From: Burkholderiales bacterium
GTDB taxonomy: Bacteria > Pseudomonadota > Gammaproteobacteria > Burkholderiales > Burkholderiaceae_C
Reading direction: 5' to 3'
Assembly: GCA_028868995.1 (NCBI GenBank)
Contig: JAGWTH010000003.1
Coordinates: 111,952-175,951 of the forward strand
DNA length: 64,000 nt
How positions within the stretch are numbered: the stretch's first letter is position 1; every line of letters starts with the position of its first letter. This document shows positions 55,463 through 64,000 of the stretch, piece by piece. Below the pieces are notes generated by a model, which made no database searches, was not told the origin of the DNA, and worked only from the letters and a program-made list of their open reading frames with translations. The position numbers and the translations under genes are program-made.

Positions 55463-56212
55463 TCAGGTCTTCTGGGGGATCAGGGCGAGGAATTCCCGGC
55501 GCAGGTTGGCGTCCTTGAGGAAGGCGCCGCGCATCACCGAGTTGATCATCTTGCTGTCCAGGTCCTTCACGCCGCGCCAGGCCATGCAGTAGTGGCTGGC
55601 CTCCATAACGATGGCCAGGCCGTCCGGCTGGGTGCGGTCCATGATCAGGTCGGCCAGCTGCACCACGGCCTCTTCCTGGATCTGCGGCCGGCCCATGATC
55701 CATTCGGCCAGGCGCGCGTACTTCGACAGGCCGATCACGTTGGTGTGCTCGTTGGGCAGCACGCCGATCCACAGCTTGCCGATCACCGGGCACAGGTGGT
55801 GGCTGCAGGCCGAGCGCACCGTGATCGGGCCCACGATCATGAGCTCGTTCAGCCGCTCCGCGTTCGGGAACTCGGTGATCGCCGGGGCCTTCACGTAGCG
55901 GCCGCGGAAGACCTCGTTGAGGTACATCTTGGCCACCCGGCGCGCCGTGTTCGCCGTGTTGTGGTCGCTGGCCGTGTCGATGACCATGCTGTCCAGCACG
56001 GCCTGCATCTTTACCTCGACCTCGTCCAGCAACAGGTCCAGCTCGCCGGGCTCGATGAAGTCGGCGATGTTGTCGTTGGAATGGAAACGCTTGCGCGCTG
56101 CCTGCAGGCGCTCGCGGATGCGGACCGACACCGGGACGCCCTCGTCGTCGGGGGCAACCTGGCTCAGCTGGCTGGAGGGATCGGCTTTCATCAGCATGGG
56201 CAATGCTATCAC
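55463..56212 (-). CDS. folE: GTP cyclohydrolase I
   Basis: A 249-residue enzyme that makes 7,8-dihydroneopterin triphosphate from GTP, first step of folate/tetrahydropterin synthesis. Zn and active-site residues are in ITVRSACSHHLCPVIGK and ASHYCMAWRGVKDL; IGLSKYARLAEW is also typical. There is an N-terminal extension of about 45 residues; ATG at 56212 was chosen, with an internal ATG (MLMKAD) possible. It is upstream of the BLUF gene in the same transcript. Confidence 0.96.
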   Translation of the reverse strand: MIALPMLMKADPSSQLSQVAPDDEGVPVSVRIRERLQAARKRFHSNDNIADFIEPGELDLLLDEVEVKMQAVLDSMVIDTASDHNTANTARRVAKMYLNEVFRGRYVKAPAITEFPNAERLNELMIVGPITVRSACSHHLCPVIGKLWIGVLPNEHTNVIGLSKYARLAEWIMGRPQIQEEAVVQLADLIMDRTQPDGLAIVMEASHYCMAWRGVKDLDSKMINSVMRGAFLKDANLRREFLALIPQKT

Positions 56213-56313
56213 CCCCGGCGCAGGCCCGGAGCCCTCGGGGTCTTGAATCTCCGGGCGGCACCCGGCCTTGCTCCTAAGCTACAGACCCAGGAGCATCCGG
56301 ACGGCCCGGGGGC

Positions 56314-57528
56314 TCAGAGGTACCGCTTGCCCTGGATCACCAGCAGCACCCGCATGATCCCCAGCGCCAGCCGCTCCAGGGCGCGCTGCCAGACCGATCG
56401 CCGGGCGTAGGCGGCCGGGTCCATGCGCTCGCCCTCGTGCACCATCGCATGCACCAGGCGGTCGCGCAGCCGGCGGGCGAAGCGTTCGTCCTCCACCACC
56501 ACGTTGGCTTCGCGCGCCAGCAGCAGCGACAGCGGGTCCAGGTTGGACGAGCCCACGGTGGCCCAGCGGCCGTCGATGACCGCCACCTTCGCGTGCAGGA
56601 AGCTGGGCGCGTACTCGTGGATGTGCACGCCCGCGCCGAGCAGAGCGCCGAACACCGGCCGGGACGCGTAGTACTGCATGAAGTACTCGTAGCGGCCCTG
56701 CAGCAGCAGGTTGACGTGCACGCCGCGCCGGGCCGCCCCGATCAGCGCCCGCCGCATCCGGCCGCCGGGCACGAAGTAGGCGTTGGCGATGATGATCTCC
56801 GAGCGGGCCCGGCCGATGGCGCGCAGGTACGCGCGCTCGATCACGGTGCGGTGACGCAGGTTGTCGCGCAGCAGCAGCGCGGCCCGCGCATTGCTGGCGT
56901 CCGCCCGCGGCTGCCGCGCGGGCGCGGGCGGCTGGTGCGCGGCCCGCCAGCTGCCGAAGGCGCCGCCCCAGTGCGCCCTGCGCAGCTGTCCCATCGCCTC
57001 GATGCGCGCCCACTGCCGCTGCATGGTGTCGCGCATCCGCGGCACCAGCGGCCCCTCGGCGCGCAGCGCGAAGTCCAGGCGCGGGGAGTCGAGCGGCCCG
57101 TGGTTGGGGTCGTGGAAGTCGTCGAGGATGTTGATGCCGCCGCAGAAGCCGACCGCGCCGTCGACCACGCACAGCTTGCGGTGCAGGCGCCGCCACTGGC
57201 CGGGCCAGAGCAGGCCGAACGCGCCGGGCGGCGAGTACAGGACCCACTGCACGCGCGCGGCCTCGAAGCGCATCTGCCAGAACGGCGGCACTTCCGGGGT
57301 GCCGAAGCCGTCGATGACGACGCGCACCGCGACCCCGCGCCGGGCCGCGCGCTCCAGGGCGTAGGCGACGTCCGCGCCGCTGCCGGTGAAGTCGAAGATG
57401 TAGGTCTCCAGCAGCACCTCGTCGCGGGCCGTGTCGATTGCCTCGATCAGGGCCGGGAACAGGGCCAGACTGCCCTCCAGCAACTGCAGGCGATGGCCGG
57501 CGCGCAGGGGCGGGATCGCGTGCCGCAT
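56314..57528 (-). CDS. clsB: Cardiolipin synthase B-like phospholipase D protein
   Basis: A 404-residue PLD-superfamily enzyme with two HKD motifs: LHRKLCVVDGAVGFCGGINI (first) and FLHAKVAVIDGRWATVGSSN (second). The order and length match ClsB, which makes cardiolipin at the inner membrane. No N-terminal TM helices are seen. It lies 11 bp downstream of the endonuclease-like gene, in the usual ybhP-clsB order. The downstream 100-bp gap to folE has an imperfect hairpin, GCTCCT/AGGAGC, possibly its terminator. Confidence 0.92.
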   Translation of the reverse strand: MRHAIPPLRAGHRLQLLEGSLALFPALIEAIDTARDEVLLETYIFDFTGSGADVAYALERAARRGVAVRVVIDGFGTPEVPPFWQMRFEAARVQWVLYSPPGAFGLLWPGQWRRLHRKLCVVDGAVGFCGGINILDDFHDPNHGPLDSPRLDFALRAEGPLVPRMRDTMQRQWARIEAMGQLRRAHWGGAFGSWRAAHQPPAPARQPRADASNARAALLLRDNLRHRTVIERAYLRAIGRARSEIIIANAYFVPGGRMRRALIGAARRGVHVNLLLQGRYEYFMQYYASRPVFGALLGAGVHIHEYAPSFLHAKVAVIDGRWATVGSSNLDPLSLLLAREANVVVEDERFARRLRDRLVHAMVHEGERMDPAAYARRSVWQRALERLALGIMRVLLVIQGKRYL

Positions 57529-57539
57529 GCCGGCCGGCG

Positions 57540-58268
57540 CTAGAGCGAGAACTCCGCGATCAGCGGCAGGTGGTCGGACATGCGCCACCACATGCGGCCG
57601 CGCGGGATCTCGATGCCCAGCGGCTTCAGCCCCCGCGCATACACGTAGTCCAGCTGGGTGAGCGGCAGGCGCGACGGATAGGTCAGGATCCGTTCGCCGG
57701 CGAAGTCGTGGAAACCGTGGCGGTTCATGACCGGCCGCAGCTTGCCGCCCCAGTCGTTGAAGTCCCCGGCCACGATCACGGGCGCGCCGCGCGGGACTTC
57801 GCGCTCGACGAAATGGATCATCTGGTCCACCTGGCGCGTCCGGCTGCCGGCGATGAGGCCCAGGTGCAGCACGATCACGTGCACCGTCCGGCGGTCGACC
57901 TTCAGCTCCACGTGCAGCAGTCCGCGCTGCTCGAAGCGGTGGTCGGACATGTCCTCGTGCCCGTGCGACACGACCGGCCAGCGCGAAAGCAGCGCGTTGC
58001 CGTGCTCGCCGTGCCGGGTCCTGGCGTTCGTCTGGTAGACGGCGGCGTAGCCCTCGGGGCAGAGGAACTCCGCCTGCGGCAGCTCGGGCCAGCGGGAGAA
58101 GTGCTGTTCCTCCCGGCGGTGGAGCTTGCGCACCTCCTGCAGGCACACGACGTCGGCGTCGAGCTGCTCCACCGCGTGCCCGATGTTGTGGATCTCCAGC
58201 CGGCGCGCGGGGCCGAGCCCCTGCACCCCCTTGTGGATGTTGTAGGTGGCGATCCGCAGAACGGTCAT
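57540..58268 (-). CDS. Endonuclease/exonuclease/phosphatase family protein (YbhP type)
   Basis: A 242-residue EEP-fold hydrolase. The metal and catalytic residues are in RIATYNIHKGVQG, CLQEVRKLHR, HLGLIAGSRTRQ, VAGDFNDWG and SDHLPLIAEF. Members cut nucleic acids or phospholipid/phosphate esters; the substrate here is unknown. The neighbour clsB suggests a lipid-related role. It starts within the nudB stop (ATGA overlap). Confidence 0.9.
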   Translation of the reverse strand: MTVLRIATYNIHKGVQGLGPARRLEIHNIGHAVEQLDADVVCLQEVRKLHRREEQHFSRWPELPQAEFLCPEGYAAVYQTNARTRHGEHGNALLSRWPVVSHGHEDMSDHRFEQRGLLHVELKVDRRTVHVIVLHLGLIAGSRTRQVDQMIHFVEREVPRGAPVIVAGDFNDWGGKLRPVMNRHGFHDFAGERILTYPSRLPLTQLDYVYARGLKPLGIEIPRGRMWWRMSDHLPLIAEFSL

Positions 58269-58714
58269 GGCATGAATTCTGGCAGCATCAGGATCGCCTC
58301 GGCATTGGACGGCGAAAAACAGGCGTCGGCCGCCTGGCGCCAGGGCAGCCACCGGAACGCGGTGTGCTCGCGCGGGTTCAGGGTCACCGGCGTGCCCGCC
58401 GGCACGCGCAGCCCGAACACGTGCTCGCGGTTGCGGGTCACCCCGGGAGCGTAGCGGTGCAGGTAGTGCGGGTAGATGTCGTAGACGTTCTCGAGGTTCC
58501 AGTCGACCAGCGCGCCGGCCGCCGCGTCGATGCCGGTCTCCTCCCGCACCTCGCGCATCGCCGTCTCCTCGAAGCTTTCGTCCTCGCGGTCCTTGGAACC
58601 GGTGACCGATTGCCAGGTACCGGGCGAGTCGGCCCGGTGGATCAGCAGCACGTCCAGGGCCGGCGTGTGGATCACGACCAGCACGGAGAGCGGGATCTTG
58701 TAGGGTCTGTCCAT
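58265..58714 (-). CDS. nudB: Dihydroneopterin triphosphate diphosphatase
   Basis: A 149-residue Nudix hydrolase. The Nudix box is visible in GSKDREDESFEETAMREV followed by REETGI. The N-terminus YKIPLSVLVVIHTPALDVLLI is as in NudB (FolQ), which removes pyrophosphate from the FolE product in folate synthesis. It lies 50 bp downstream of aspS, as in many betaproteobacteria, with a perfect hairpin between. Confidence 0.93.
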   Translation of the reverse strand: MDRPYKIPLSVLVVIHTPALDVLLIHRADSPGTWQSVTGSKDREDESFEETAMREVREETGIDAAAGALVDWNLENVYDIYPHYLHRYAPGVTRNREHVFGLRVPAGTPVTLNPREHTAFRWLPWRQAADACFSPSNAEAILMLPEFMP

Positions 58715-58720
58715 GAACGG

Positions 58721-58746
58721 CGAAGGGCGCCCGCAGGCGCCCTTCG
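58721..58746. terminator. Hairpin between aspS and nudB
   Basis: A perfect 11-bp stem CGAAGGGCGCC/GGCGCCCTTCG with loop CGCA. No T-run follows on either strand, so it is a weak terminator or a processing/attenuation structure that could lower nudB expression. Confidence 0.5.
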
Positions 58747-58764
58747 ATTCTGCCCCAGCCGGGG

Positions 58765-60564
58765 TCAGGCAGCCTGCGGATTGCGCAGCCGAATGTGCAG
58801 TTCGCGCAGCTGCTTCTCGTCGACCGGTCCCGGCGCCTGGGTGAGCAGGTCCTGGGCGCGCTGGGTCTTGGGGAAGGCGATCACGTCGCGCAGCGACTCG
58901 GCGCCGGTCATCAGCATGACGAAGCGGTCCAGGCCGATGGCGATGCCGCCGTGCGGAGGCGCGCCGTACTGCAGCGCGTCCAGCAGGAAGCCGAACTTGG
59001 CCTGGGCCTCCTCCGGCCCGATCTTCAGGGCGCGGAACACCTTGCTCTGCACCTCCTCGCGGTGGATCCGCACCGAGCCGCCGCCGAGCTCGATGCCGTT
59101 GAGCACCGCATCGTAGGCCTTGGCCAGGCAGCGGCCGGGGTCCGTTTCCAGCCAGTCCTCGTGGCCGTCCTTGGGCGAGGTGAAGGGGTGGTGCACCGCG
59201 TTCCAGCGCTGCGCCTCCTCGTCGAACTCGAACATCGGGAAGTCCACCACCCACAGCGGCTTCCACTGCCCCTCGACCAGGCCGTGGGCCTTGCCGAACT
59301 CGCTGTGGCCCACCTTGACGCGCAGCGCGCCGATGGCGTCGTTGACGACCTTGGCCTTGTCGGCGCCGAAGAAGATCAGGTCGCCGTCCTGGGCTCCGGT
59401 GCGGGCCAGGATCTCGGCGATGGCACGGTCGTGCAGGTTCTTCACGATCGGCGACTGCAGGCCGTCGCGGCCCTTGGCGACCTCGTTGACCTTGATCCAG
59501 GCCAGGCCCTTGGCGCCGTAGATCTTGACGAACTCGGTGTAGCCGTCGATCTCGCCGCGGCTCATCTCGCCGCCGCGCGGCACGCGCAGGCCGACGACGC
59601 GGCCGTCCGCGGCGTTGGCCGGGCCCGAGAACACCTTGAAGTCCACGTCCTTCATGACGTCGGTGAGCTCGGTGAACTCCAGCTTCACGCGCAGGTCCGG
59701 CTTGTCGGAGCCGTACAGGCGCATGGCGTCGGCGTGCTGCATCACCGGGAAGGCGCCGATGTCGATGCCTAGCACGTTCTGGAAGGTGCTGCGGATCATG
59801 CCCTCGAACATCGCGCGGATCTCGTCCTCCTTCATGAAGGAGGTCTCCACGTCGATCTGCGTGAACTCGGGCTGGCGGTCGGCGCGCAGGTCCTCGTCGC
59901 GGAAGCACTTGGTGATCTGGTAGTAGCGGTCGAAGCCGGCCACCATCAGCAGCTGCTTGAACAGCTGGGGCGACTGCGGCAGCGCGAAGAACATGCCGTC
60001 GTGCACACGGCTGGGCACCAGGTAGTCGCGCGCGCCCTCCGGCGTGCTCTTGGTGAGCATCGGCGTCTCGATGTCGATGAAGCCGTTGGCGTCCATGAAC
60101 TTGCGCACCTCCATGGTCACCCGGTAGCGCAGCATCAGGTTGTTCTGCATGGTCGGGCGGCGCAGGTCCAGCACGCGGTGCATCAGGCGCGTGGTCTCGG
60201 ACAGGTTCTCGTCGTCGAGCTGGAACGGGGGCGTGACCGAGGGGTTCAGCACCGTGAGTTCCTGGCACAGCACCTCGATCCCGCCGCTCTTGAGGTTCTC
60301 GTTGACCGTGCCGGCCGGGCGGGCGCGCACCACGCCCTTGACCTGCACGCAGAACTCGTTGCGCAGGCCCTCGGCGGTCTTGAACATGTCGGGCCGGTCC
60401 GGGTCGCACACCACCTGCACGTAGCCTTCGCGGTCGCGCAGGTCCACGAAGATCACGCCGCCGTGGTCGCGGCGGCGGTTCACCCAGCCGCACAGGGTCA
60501 CGGTCTGGCCCATCAGGGCTTCGGTCACCAGGCCGCAGTAGGTGGTACGCATCGATTGGGACAT
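58765..60564 (-). CDS. aspS: Aspartate--tRNA ligase
   Basis: A 599-residue class II synthetase. It has an N-terminal anticodon-binding OB fold (about 1-110), the bacterial GAD insertion (about 290-420), and the core with motif 2 ([20 protein letters not shown]) and motif 3 ([13 protein letters not shown]). It may be discriminating or non-discriminating; the presence of gatCAB is not testable here. Start [11 protein letters not shown]. Confidence 0.97.
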   Translation of the reverse strand: MSQSMRTTYCGLVTEALMGQTVTLCGWVNRRRDHGGVIFVDLRDREGYVQVVCDPDRPDMFKTAEGLRNEFCVQVKGVVRARPAGTVNENLKSGGIEVLCQELTVLNPSVTPPFQLDDENLSETTRLMHRVLDLRRPTMQNNLMLRYRVTMEVRKFMDANGFIDIETPMLTKSTPEGARDYLVPSRVHDGMFFALPQSPQLFKQLLMVAGFDRYYQITKCFRDEDLRADRQPEFTQIDVETSFMKEDEIRAMFEGMIRSTFQNVLGIDIGAFPVMQHADAMRLYGSDKPDLRVKLEFTELTDVMKDVDFKVFSGPANAADGRVVGLRVPRGGEMSRGEIDGYTEFVKIYGAKGLAWIKVNEVAKGRDGLQSPIVKNLHDRAIAEILARTGAQDGDLIFFGADKAKVVNDAIGALRVKVGHSEFGKAHGLVEGQWKPLWVVDFPMFEFDEEAQRWNAVHHPFTSPKDGHEDWLETDPGRCLAKAYDAVLNGIELGGGSVRIHREEVQSKVFRALKIGPEEAQAKFGFLLDALQYGAPPHGGIAIGLDRFVMLMTGAESLRDVIAFPKTQRAQDLLTQAPGPVDEKQLRELHIRLRNPQAA

Positions 60565-60581
60565 GGAAAGGCTCTCAGGAA

Positions 60582-60606
60582 AAGGCGGCCGGCCCGGGGG
60601 GCCGGC
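60582..60606 (-). terminator. Terminator-like hairpin between DUF502 gene and aspS
   Basis: On the minus strand the stem GCCGGCC/GGCCGGC (60606-60600 with 60594-60588) is followed by GCCTTTTCC. It lies directly after the DUF502 stop and 18 bp before the aspS ATG, so it may be an attenuator for aspS. Confidence 0.55.
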
Positions 60607-60607
60607 T

Positions 60608-61225
60608 TCAGCGGTTCGAGGGCGCGGCGGCCGGGACGACGACGCCCATGGACACCACGTACTTCAGCGCCTCGTCGACGCTCATCTTCAGTTCGATGCA
60701 GTCGCTCTTGCGCAGCATCACGAAATAGCCGCCCGTGGGGTTGGGCGTGGTGGGCACGTACACGCTGACGTATTCCTCGCCGCGCAGGTAGGTCGTCACG
60801 TCGCCGCCCGGGGTGCCGGTGACGAAGCCGATGGTCCACACGTCGGGCCGCGGCCACTGCACCAGCACCGCGGTGCGGAAGGCGTTGCCGCTCTCGGAGA
60901 ACAGGGTGTCGGAGACCTGCTTGACGCTGGAGTAGATGCCGCGCACCACCGGGATGCGGGAGACGACCCGGTCGCCGAGGCTCACCAGCCGGCGGCCGAC
61001 GAAATTGCTGGTGACCGCGCCGACCGCCAGCAGGATGGCCAGCGTCAGCACGACGCCGAAGCCGGGAACGTGGAAGCCGATCAGGCGGTCAGGCTGCCAG
61101 GCCTCGGGCAGGATCTGCAGCGTCTGGTCCAGCGTCTCGATGATCCAGCGCAGCACCGAGGCCGTGATGGCCACCGGAACGATGACGAGCAGCCCCGCCA
61201 GCAGCCATTTGCGCAGGGCGGCCAT
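60608..61225 (-). CDS. DUF502 family membrane protein
   Basis: A 205-residue membrane protein with two N-terminal helices (about 7-30 and 55-78). The DUF502 signatures are [26 protein letters not shown] and [17 protein letters not shown]. The function is unknown. The fmdB-DUF502-aspS order is common in betaproteobacteria. It starts 6 bp after fmdB. Confidence 0.93.
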   Translation of the reverse strand: MAALRKWLLAGLLVIVPVAITASVLRWIIETLDQTLQILPEAWQPDRLIGFHVPGFGVVLTLAILLAVGAVTSNFVGRRLVSLGDRVVSRIPVVRGIYSSVKQVSDTLFSESGNAFRTAVLVQWPRPDVWTIGFVTGTPGGDVTTYLRGEEYVSVYVPTTPNPTGGYFVMLRKSDCIELKMSVDEALKYVVSMGVVVPAAAPSNR

Positions 61226-61231
61226 CGGGCG

Positions 61232-61558
61232 TCAGTGGCAGGCGCAGGAGGCGCCGCAGCCGCCGGCCGCGGCGGCGGGGGATTCGGACTTCGCGGCGCT
61301 GTCGCCGCCGCTCTTGCCGGCTTCGGCCGGCTTGTCGCCGGAGGACGCGGGGGCGGCCGTGGCGGCGGCGGCGCCGCCGCCGCGGAAGTCGGTCGCGTAC
61401 CAGCCGGAGCCCTTGAGCTGGAAGCCGGCGGCGGTGATCTGCTTGGCGAACGCGGCGGCGCCGCAGGCCGGGCAGACCGTCAGCGGGGCGTCGGAAACTT
61501 TCTGCAGGACATCCTTGGCATGGCCACAGGAGCCGCACTTGTAGGCGTAGATGGGCAT
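61232..61558 (-). CDS. FmdB-type zinc ribbon protein
   Basis: A 108-residue protein. The N-terminal zinc ribbon MPIYAYKCGSCGHAKDVLQ and VCPACGAAAF (CxxC...CxxC) is followed by the FmdB segment LKGSGWYATDFRGG. The Ala/Ser-rich C-terminal half ends with a Cys-rich CGASCACH. The family is thought to be regulatory, but the role is unknown. It is the first gene of the DUF502-aspS group. Confidence 0.92.
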   Translation of the reverse strand: MPIYAYKCGSCGHAKDVLQKVSDAPLTVCPACGAAAFAKQITAAGFQLKGSGWYATDFRGGGAAAATAAPASSGDKPAEAGKSGGDSAAKSESPAAAAGGCGASCACH

Positions 61559-61637
61559 GGCTGCGTCAGCGCGTGGGATGCAAAACCCTCAATTATAGGG
61601 GTCCGGCGGAATCTCAAGCCCTCCGGCCACGGCGTCC

Positions 61638-63113
61638 TCAGCGGGAGGCCGGCAGCCCCTCCACGTGGTGCATCGCCTCGTGGCGGTTGCGCAGGAATTG
61701 CGGCGCCAGCGAGCCCGCGACCATGCCGGCGAGGGCGGCGGCCAGGCCCGCCAGCTGGCCGGGGAACGCCTTGGCCAGCGTCTCGCCGCCCACCTGGGGG
61801 AAGAACAGGATCCACACGGCCACGCCGGCGGCCACGGAGAGGATGGCCCCCTGGGTGGTGGCGCGCTTCCAGTACAGCCCCATGACCAGCGGCACGAAGG
61901 CGCCGACCAGGGTCACCTGGTAGGCCGCCGAGACCAGCTCGTAGATCGAGGTGCCCTTCATGGCGATCGCGTAGGCCAGCACCAGCCCGGTGAAGGTGAC
62001 GATGGTGGCGCGCATCGCGAACAGCTGCTGGCGGTCGCTCATGCGCGGGCGCAGGTTCTTCAGGATGTTCTCCACGAAGCTGGTCGACGGCGCCAGCAGG
62101 GTGGCCGAAGAGGTGCTCTTGATCGCCGACAGCAGCGCACCGAAGAACAGGATCTGCATGACGAGCGGCATCTTCGTCAGCACGAAGGTGGGCAGCACGC
62201 GCTGGTAGTCGTTCCTGGCCAGCTCCATGGCGCTGTCGCCCATCACCACGACGGCGCTGGAGACGATGAACATGGGCACGAAGGCGAACAGGATGTAGGA
62301 AGCGCCGCCGATCACCGCGCCGCGGCGCGCCGTGGCATCGTCCCTGGCGGACATCACCCGCTGGAACACGTCCTGCTGGGGGATGCTGCCCAGCATCATG
62401 GTGAGGCCGGCGGCCACGAAGAAGGCCAGGTCGGTGAGGCTGGGCTCGGGCAGGAACTTCCACAGGTCCTTGCTGGCGGCCAGGGCCAGCACCTTGTCGC
62501 TGCCGCCCGCCAGGTCGGCCGAGAAGACGGCGATCACCGCCAGGCCCACCACCAGCACGATCATCTGGATGAAGTCGGTCCAGGCCACCGCCAGGAACCC
62601 TCCGATCACGACGTAGACCAGCACCGCCAGGGTGCCCACGACCATGCCCATCGTCTCGGACATGGCGCCGTTGGTGAGCACGGAGAACACCAGGCCCAGG
62701 GCCGTGATCTGCGCGGCCACCCAGCCCAGGTAGCTCAGGATGATGGCCACCGAGCAGAACACCTCGATGCCGCGGCCGTAGCGCCGGCGGTAGAAGTCGC
62801 CGATGGTCAGCAGGTTCTGCCGGTACAGCCTCGTCGCGAAGAACAGGCCCACCAGGATCAGGCAGGTGCCGGCGCCGAACGGGTCCTCGACGATCGAGTT
62901 CAGCCCGCCCTGGACGAAGCGCGCGGGGATGCCCATCACCGTCTCCGCCCCGAACCAGGTGGCGAAGGTGGTGGTCACCACCATGACCAGCGGCAGCCGG
63001 CGGCCGGCGATCGCGAAGTCGGTGGTGTTGTGGATGCGGGTGCCGGCCCAGACCCCGATCGCCAGGGTTCCCAGCAGGTAAAGGACGACGAAGGCGACGA
63101 GCGTGTGATTCAT
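61638..63113 (-). CDS. Sodium:solute symporter family protein
   Basis: A 491-residue inner-membrane transporter of the SSS family with about 13 TM helices. Typical parts are DFAIAGRRLPLVMVVTTTFATWFGAE, GFLAVAWTDFIQMIVLVVG and ALLSAIKSTSSATLLAPS, which includes the Na+-site Ser/Thr. The substrate is unknown. The start at MNHTLVAFVVLYLLG was chosen because a longer frame adds a Pro/Gly-rich stretch of no support. It is 69 bp downstream of ubiB. Confidence 0.9.
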   Translation of the reverse strand: MNHTLVAFVVLYLLGTLAIGVWAGTRIHNTTDFAIAGRRLPLVMVVTTTFATWFGAETVMGIPARFVQGGLNSIVEDPFGAGTCLILVGLFFATRLYRQNLLTIGDFYRRRYGRGIEVFCSVAIILSYLGWVAAQITALGLVFSVLTNGAMSETMGMVVGTLAVLVYVVIGGFLAVAWTDFIQMIVLVVGLAVIAVFSADLAGGSDKVLALAASKDLWKFLPEPSLTDLAFFVAAGLTMMLGSIPQQDVFQRVMSARDDATARRGAVIGGASYILFAFVPMFIVSSAVVVMGDSAMELARNDYQRVLPTFVLTKMPLVMQILFFGALLSAIKSTSSATLLAPSTSFVENILKNLRPRMSDRQQLFAMRATIVTFTGLVLAYAIAMKGTSIYELVSAAYQVTLVGAFVPLVMGLYWKRATTQGAILSVAAGVAVWILFFPQVGGETLAKAFPGQLAGLAAALAGMVAGSLAPQFLRNRHEAMHHVEGLPASR

Positions 63114-63182
63114 GGCGACCCCAACTCCTCCAGGCCCTCTTGCCGGGCAGCGCGGCATGATACCGGAGAGGTCGGCTTCCGG

Positions 63183-64000
63183 TCAGAAAAGCGACGCTCG
63201 CACCAGCATCAGCACCACGCCCAGGGCAAAACCGATGCCGCCCCACAGGAGCATCTGCAGGGTGCGGTTGGTCCGCTTCAGTTCCGCCAGCAATTCCCGG
63301 GCCTCCTCGCGCGGGATGCCCCGCTCCTGGCGCAGGTACCGGTCCAGCAGGTGCGGCAGCTCCGGCAGGATCTTGGCGTAGCGCGGCGCCTGGTCGCGCA
63401 GCTCCTGCAGCAGCTTCTGCGGACCGATCTGGTCCATCATCCAGCGCTCCAGGAAGGGCTTGGCCGTGCTCCAGAGGTCCAGTTCCGGGTCGAGCTGGCG
63501 GCCCAGGCCCTCGATGTTCAGCAGGGTCTTCTGCAGCAGCACCAGCTGCGGCTGGATCTCCACGTGGAAGCGGCGCGAGGTCTGGAACAGGCGCATCAGC
63601 ACCATGCCCAGCGAGATCTCCCTGAGGGGCCGGTCGAAGTACGGCTCGCACACGGTGCGCACCGCCGCCTCCAGCTCGTCGACGCGCGTGTCCGGCGGCA
63701 CCCAGCCGGACTCGATGTGCAGCTCCGCCACCCGCTTGTAGTCGCGCCGGAAGAAGGCGGTGAAGTTCTGCGCCAGGTAGTCCTTGTCGACCTCGGTGAG
63801 CGTGCCGATGATGCCGAAGTCGAGCGAGATGTAGCGGCCGAAGGTGGCCGGGTCGACGCTGACCTGGATGTTGCCCGGGTGCATGTCGGCATGGAAGAAG
63901 CCGTCGCGGAACACCTGGGTGAAGAAGATCGTCACGCCGTCGCGCGCCAGCTTCGGAATATCGACGCCGGCCGCGCGCAGGCGCTCCACCTGGTTGATGG
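63183..64000 (-). CDS. ubiB: UbiB, ubiquinone biosynthesis kinase-like protein (partial)
   Basis: The 3' part (at least 272 codons) of an ABC1/UbiB-like protein; the 5' part lies beyond 64000. The atypical-kinase residues are [14 protein letters not shown] and [12 protein letters not shown] (DFG-like). A helical region follows, and two hydrophobic C-terminal segments end [23 protein letters not shown] (in parts), the membrane anchor. UbiB is needed for coenzyme Q synthesis. The likely start is not in the window. Confidence 0.93.
   Translation of the reverse strand, partial: INQVERLRAAGVDIPKLARDGVTIFFTQVFRDGFFHADMHPGNIQVSVDPATFGRYISLDFGIIGTLTEVDKDYLAQNFTAFFRRDYKRVAELHIESGWVPPDTRVDELEAAVRTVCEPYFDRPLREISLGMVLMRLFQTSRRFHVEIQPQLVLLQKTLLNIEGLGRQLDPELDLWSTAKPFLERWMMDQIGPQKLLQELRDQAPRYAKILPELPHLLDRYLRQERGIPREEARELLAELKRTNRTLQMLLWGGIGFALGVVLMLVRASLF

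Noticed and set aside
56213..56313. A riboswitch before folE
   Set aside because: The 100-bp gap contains only a weak GCTCCT/AGGAGC hairpin, more likely the end of clsB; no known aptamer fold was recognised.

Overview
The window is about 64 kb of GC-rich chromosomal DNA. Gene content and order point to a betaproteobacterium of the Burkholderiales, most likely Comamonadaceae (Ramlibacter/Variovorax type): SecB, DUF3460, DUF502 and FmdB proteins, Bug/TctC binding proteins, a formate dehydrogenase operon with DUF3305/DUF3306, and nadB facing nadA-nadC. This placement rests on gene families only; no rRNA is present. Genes are densely packed, often with ATGA, GTGA or TGATG overlaps. Most of the window is core chromosome with one insertion sequence.

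Layout. 1-5482: tRNA-Ser(CGA) beside serS, a fkpB-ispH-dehydratase operon, and radC-smr. 5484-6526: an IS481-type element inserted in the smr stop codon; its right flank is a truncated sdpI-like gene. 6863-10666: truncated hemoglobin, a large ABC permease and fdhD. 10732-21370: a periplasmic formate dehydrogenase locus with catalytic, Fe-S and cytochrome b subunits, Tat leader protein, TorD-like chaperone, multi-cluster ferredoxin, DUF3305/3306, two small exported proteins and Mrp/ApbC. 21449-24281: metG and a DUF1275 membrane protein. 24278-31462: a six-gene hyf-like membrane complex whose large subunit lacks most Ni ligands, so probably an energy-converting hydrogenase-related (Ehr-type) complex and not a hydrogenase.

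31624-34840: a MacAB/DevBCA-like efflux operon. 34889-39602: DUF3460, scpA and the de novo NAD genes nadB, nadA, nadC. 39689-45947: housekeeping genes (gpsA, secB, grxC, rhodanese, gpmA, carboxy-terminal protease, MoeB/ThiF protein) and a 107-bp palindrome beside a gene remnant. 46078-48588: two response regulators and a CHASE3-type kinase. 48602-54173: MarR regulator, two Bug binding proteins, a cytoplasmic-type sulfatase and a SulP transporter, possibly a sulfate-ester module. 54208-64000: DUF429, a BLUF photoreceptor directly behind folE, cardiolipin synthase, an endonuclease-like protein, nudB, aspS, DUF502, fmdB, a sodium:solute symporter and the 3' part of ubiB.

Functionally, the formate dehydrogenase locus would pass electrons from periplasmic formate to the quinone pool. 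The nearby hyf-like complex could couple an unidentified redox reaction to ion movement. The folE, nudB and BLUF group raises the possibility of a light input near pterin/folate synthesis. No CRISPR array, prophage or plasmid-type origin was seen.
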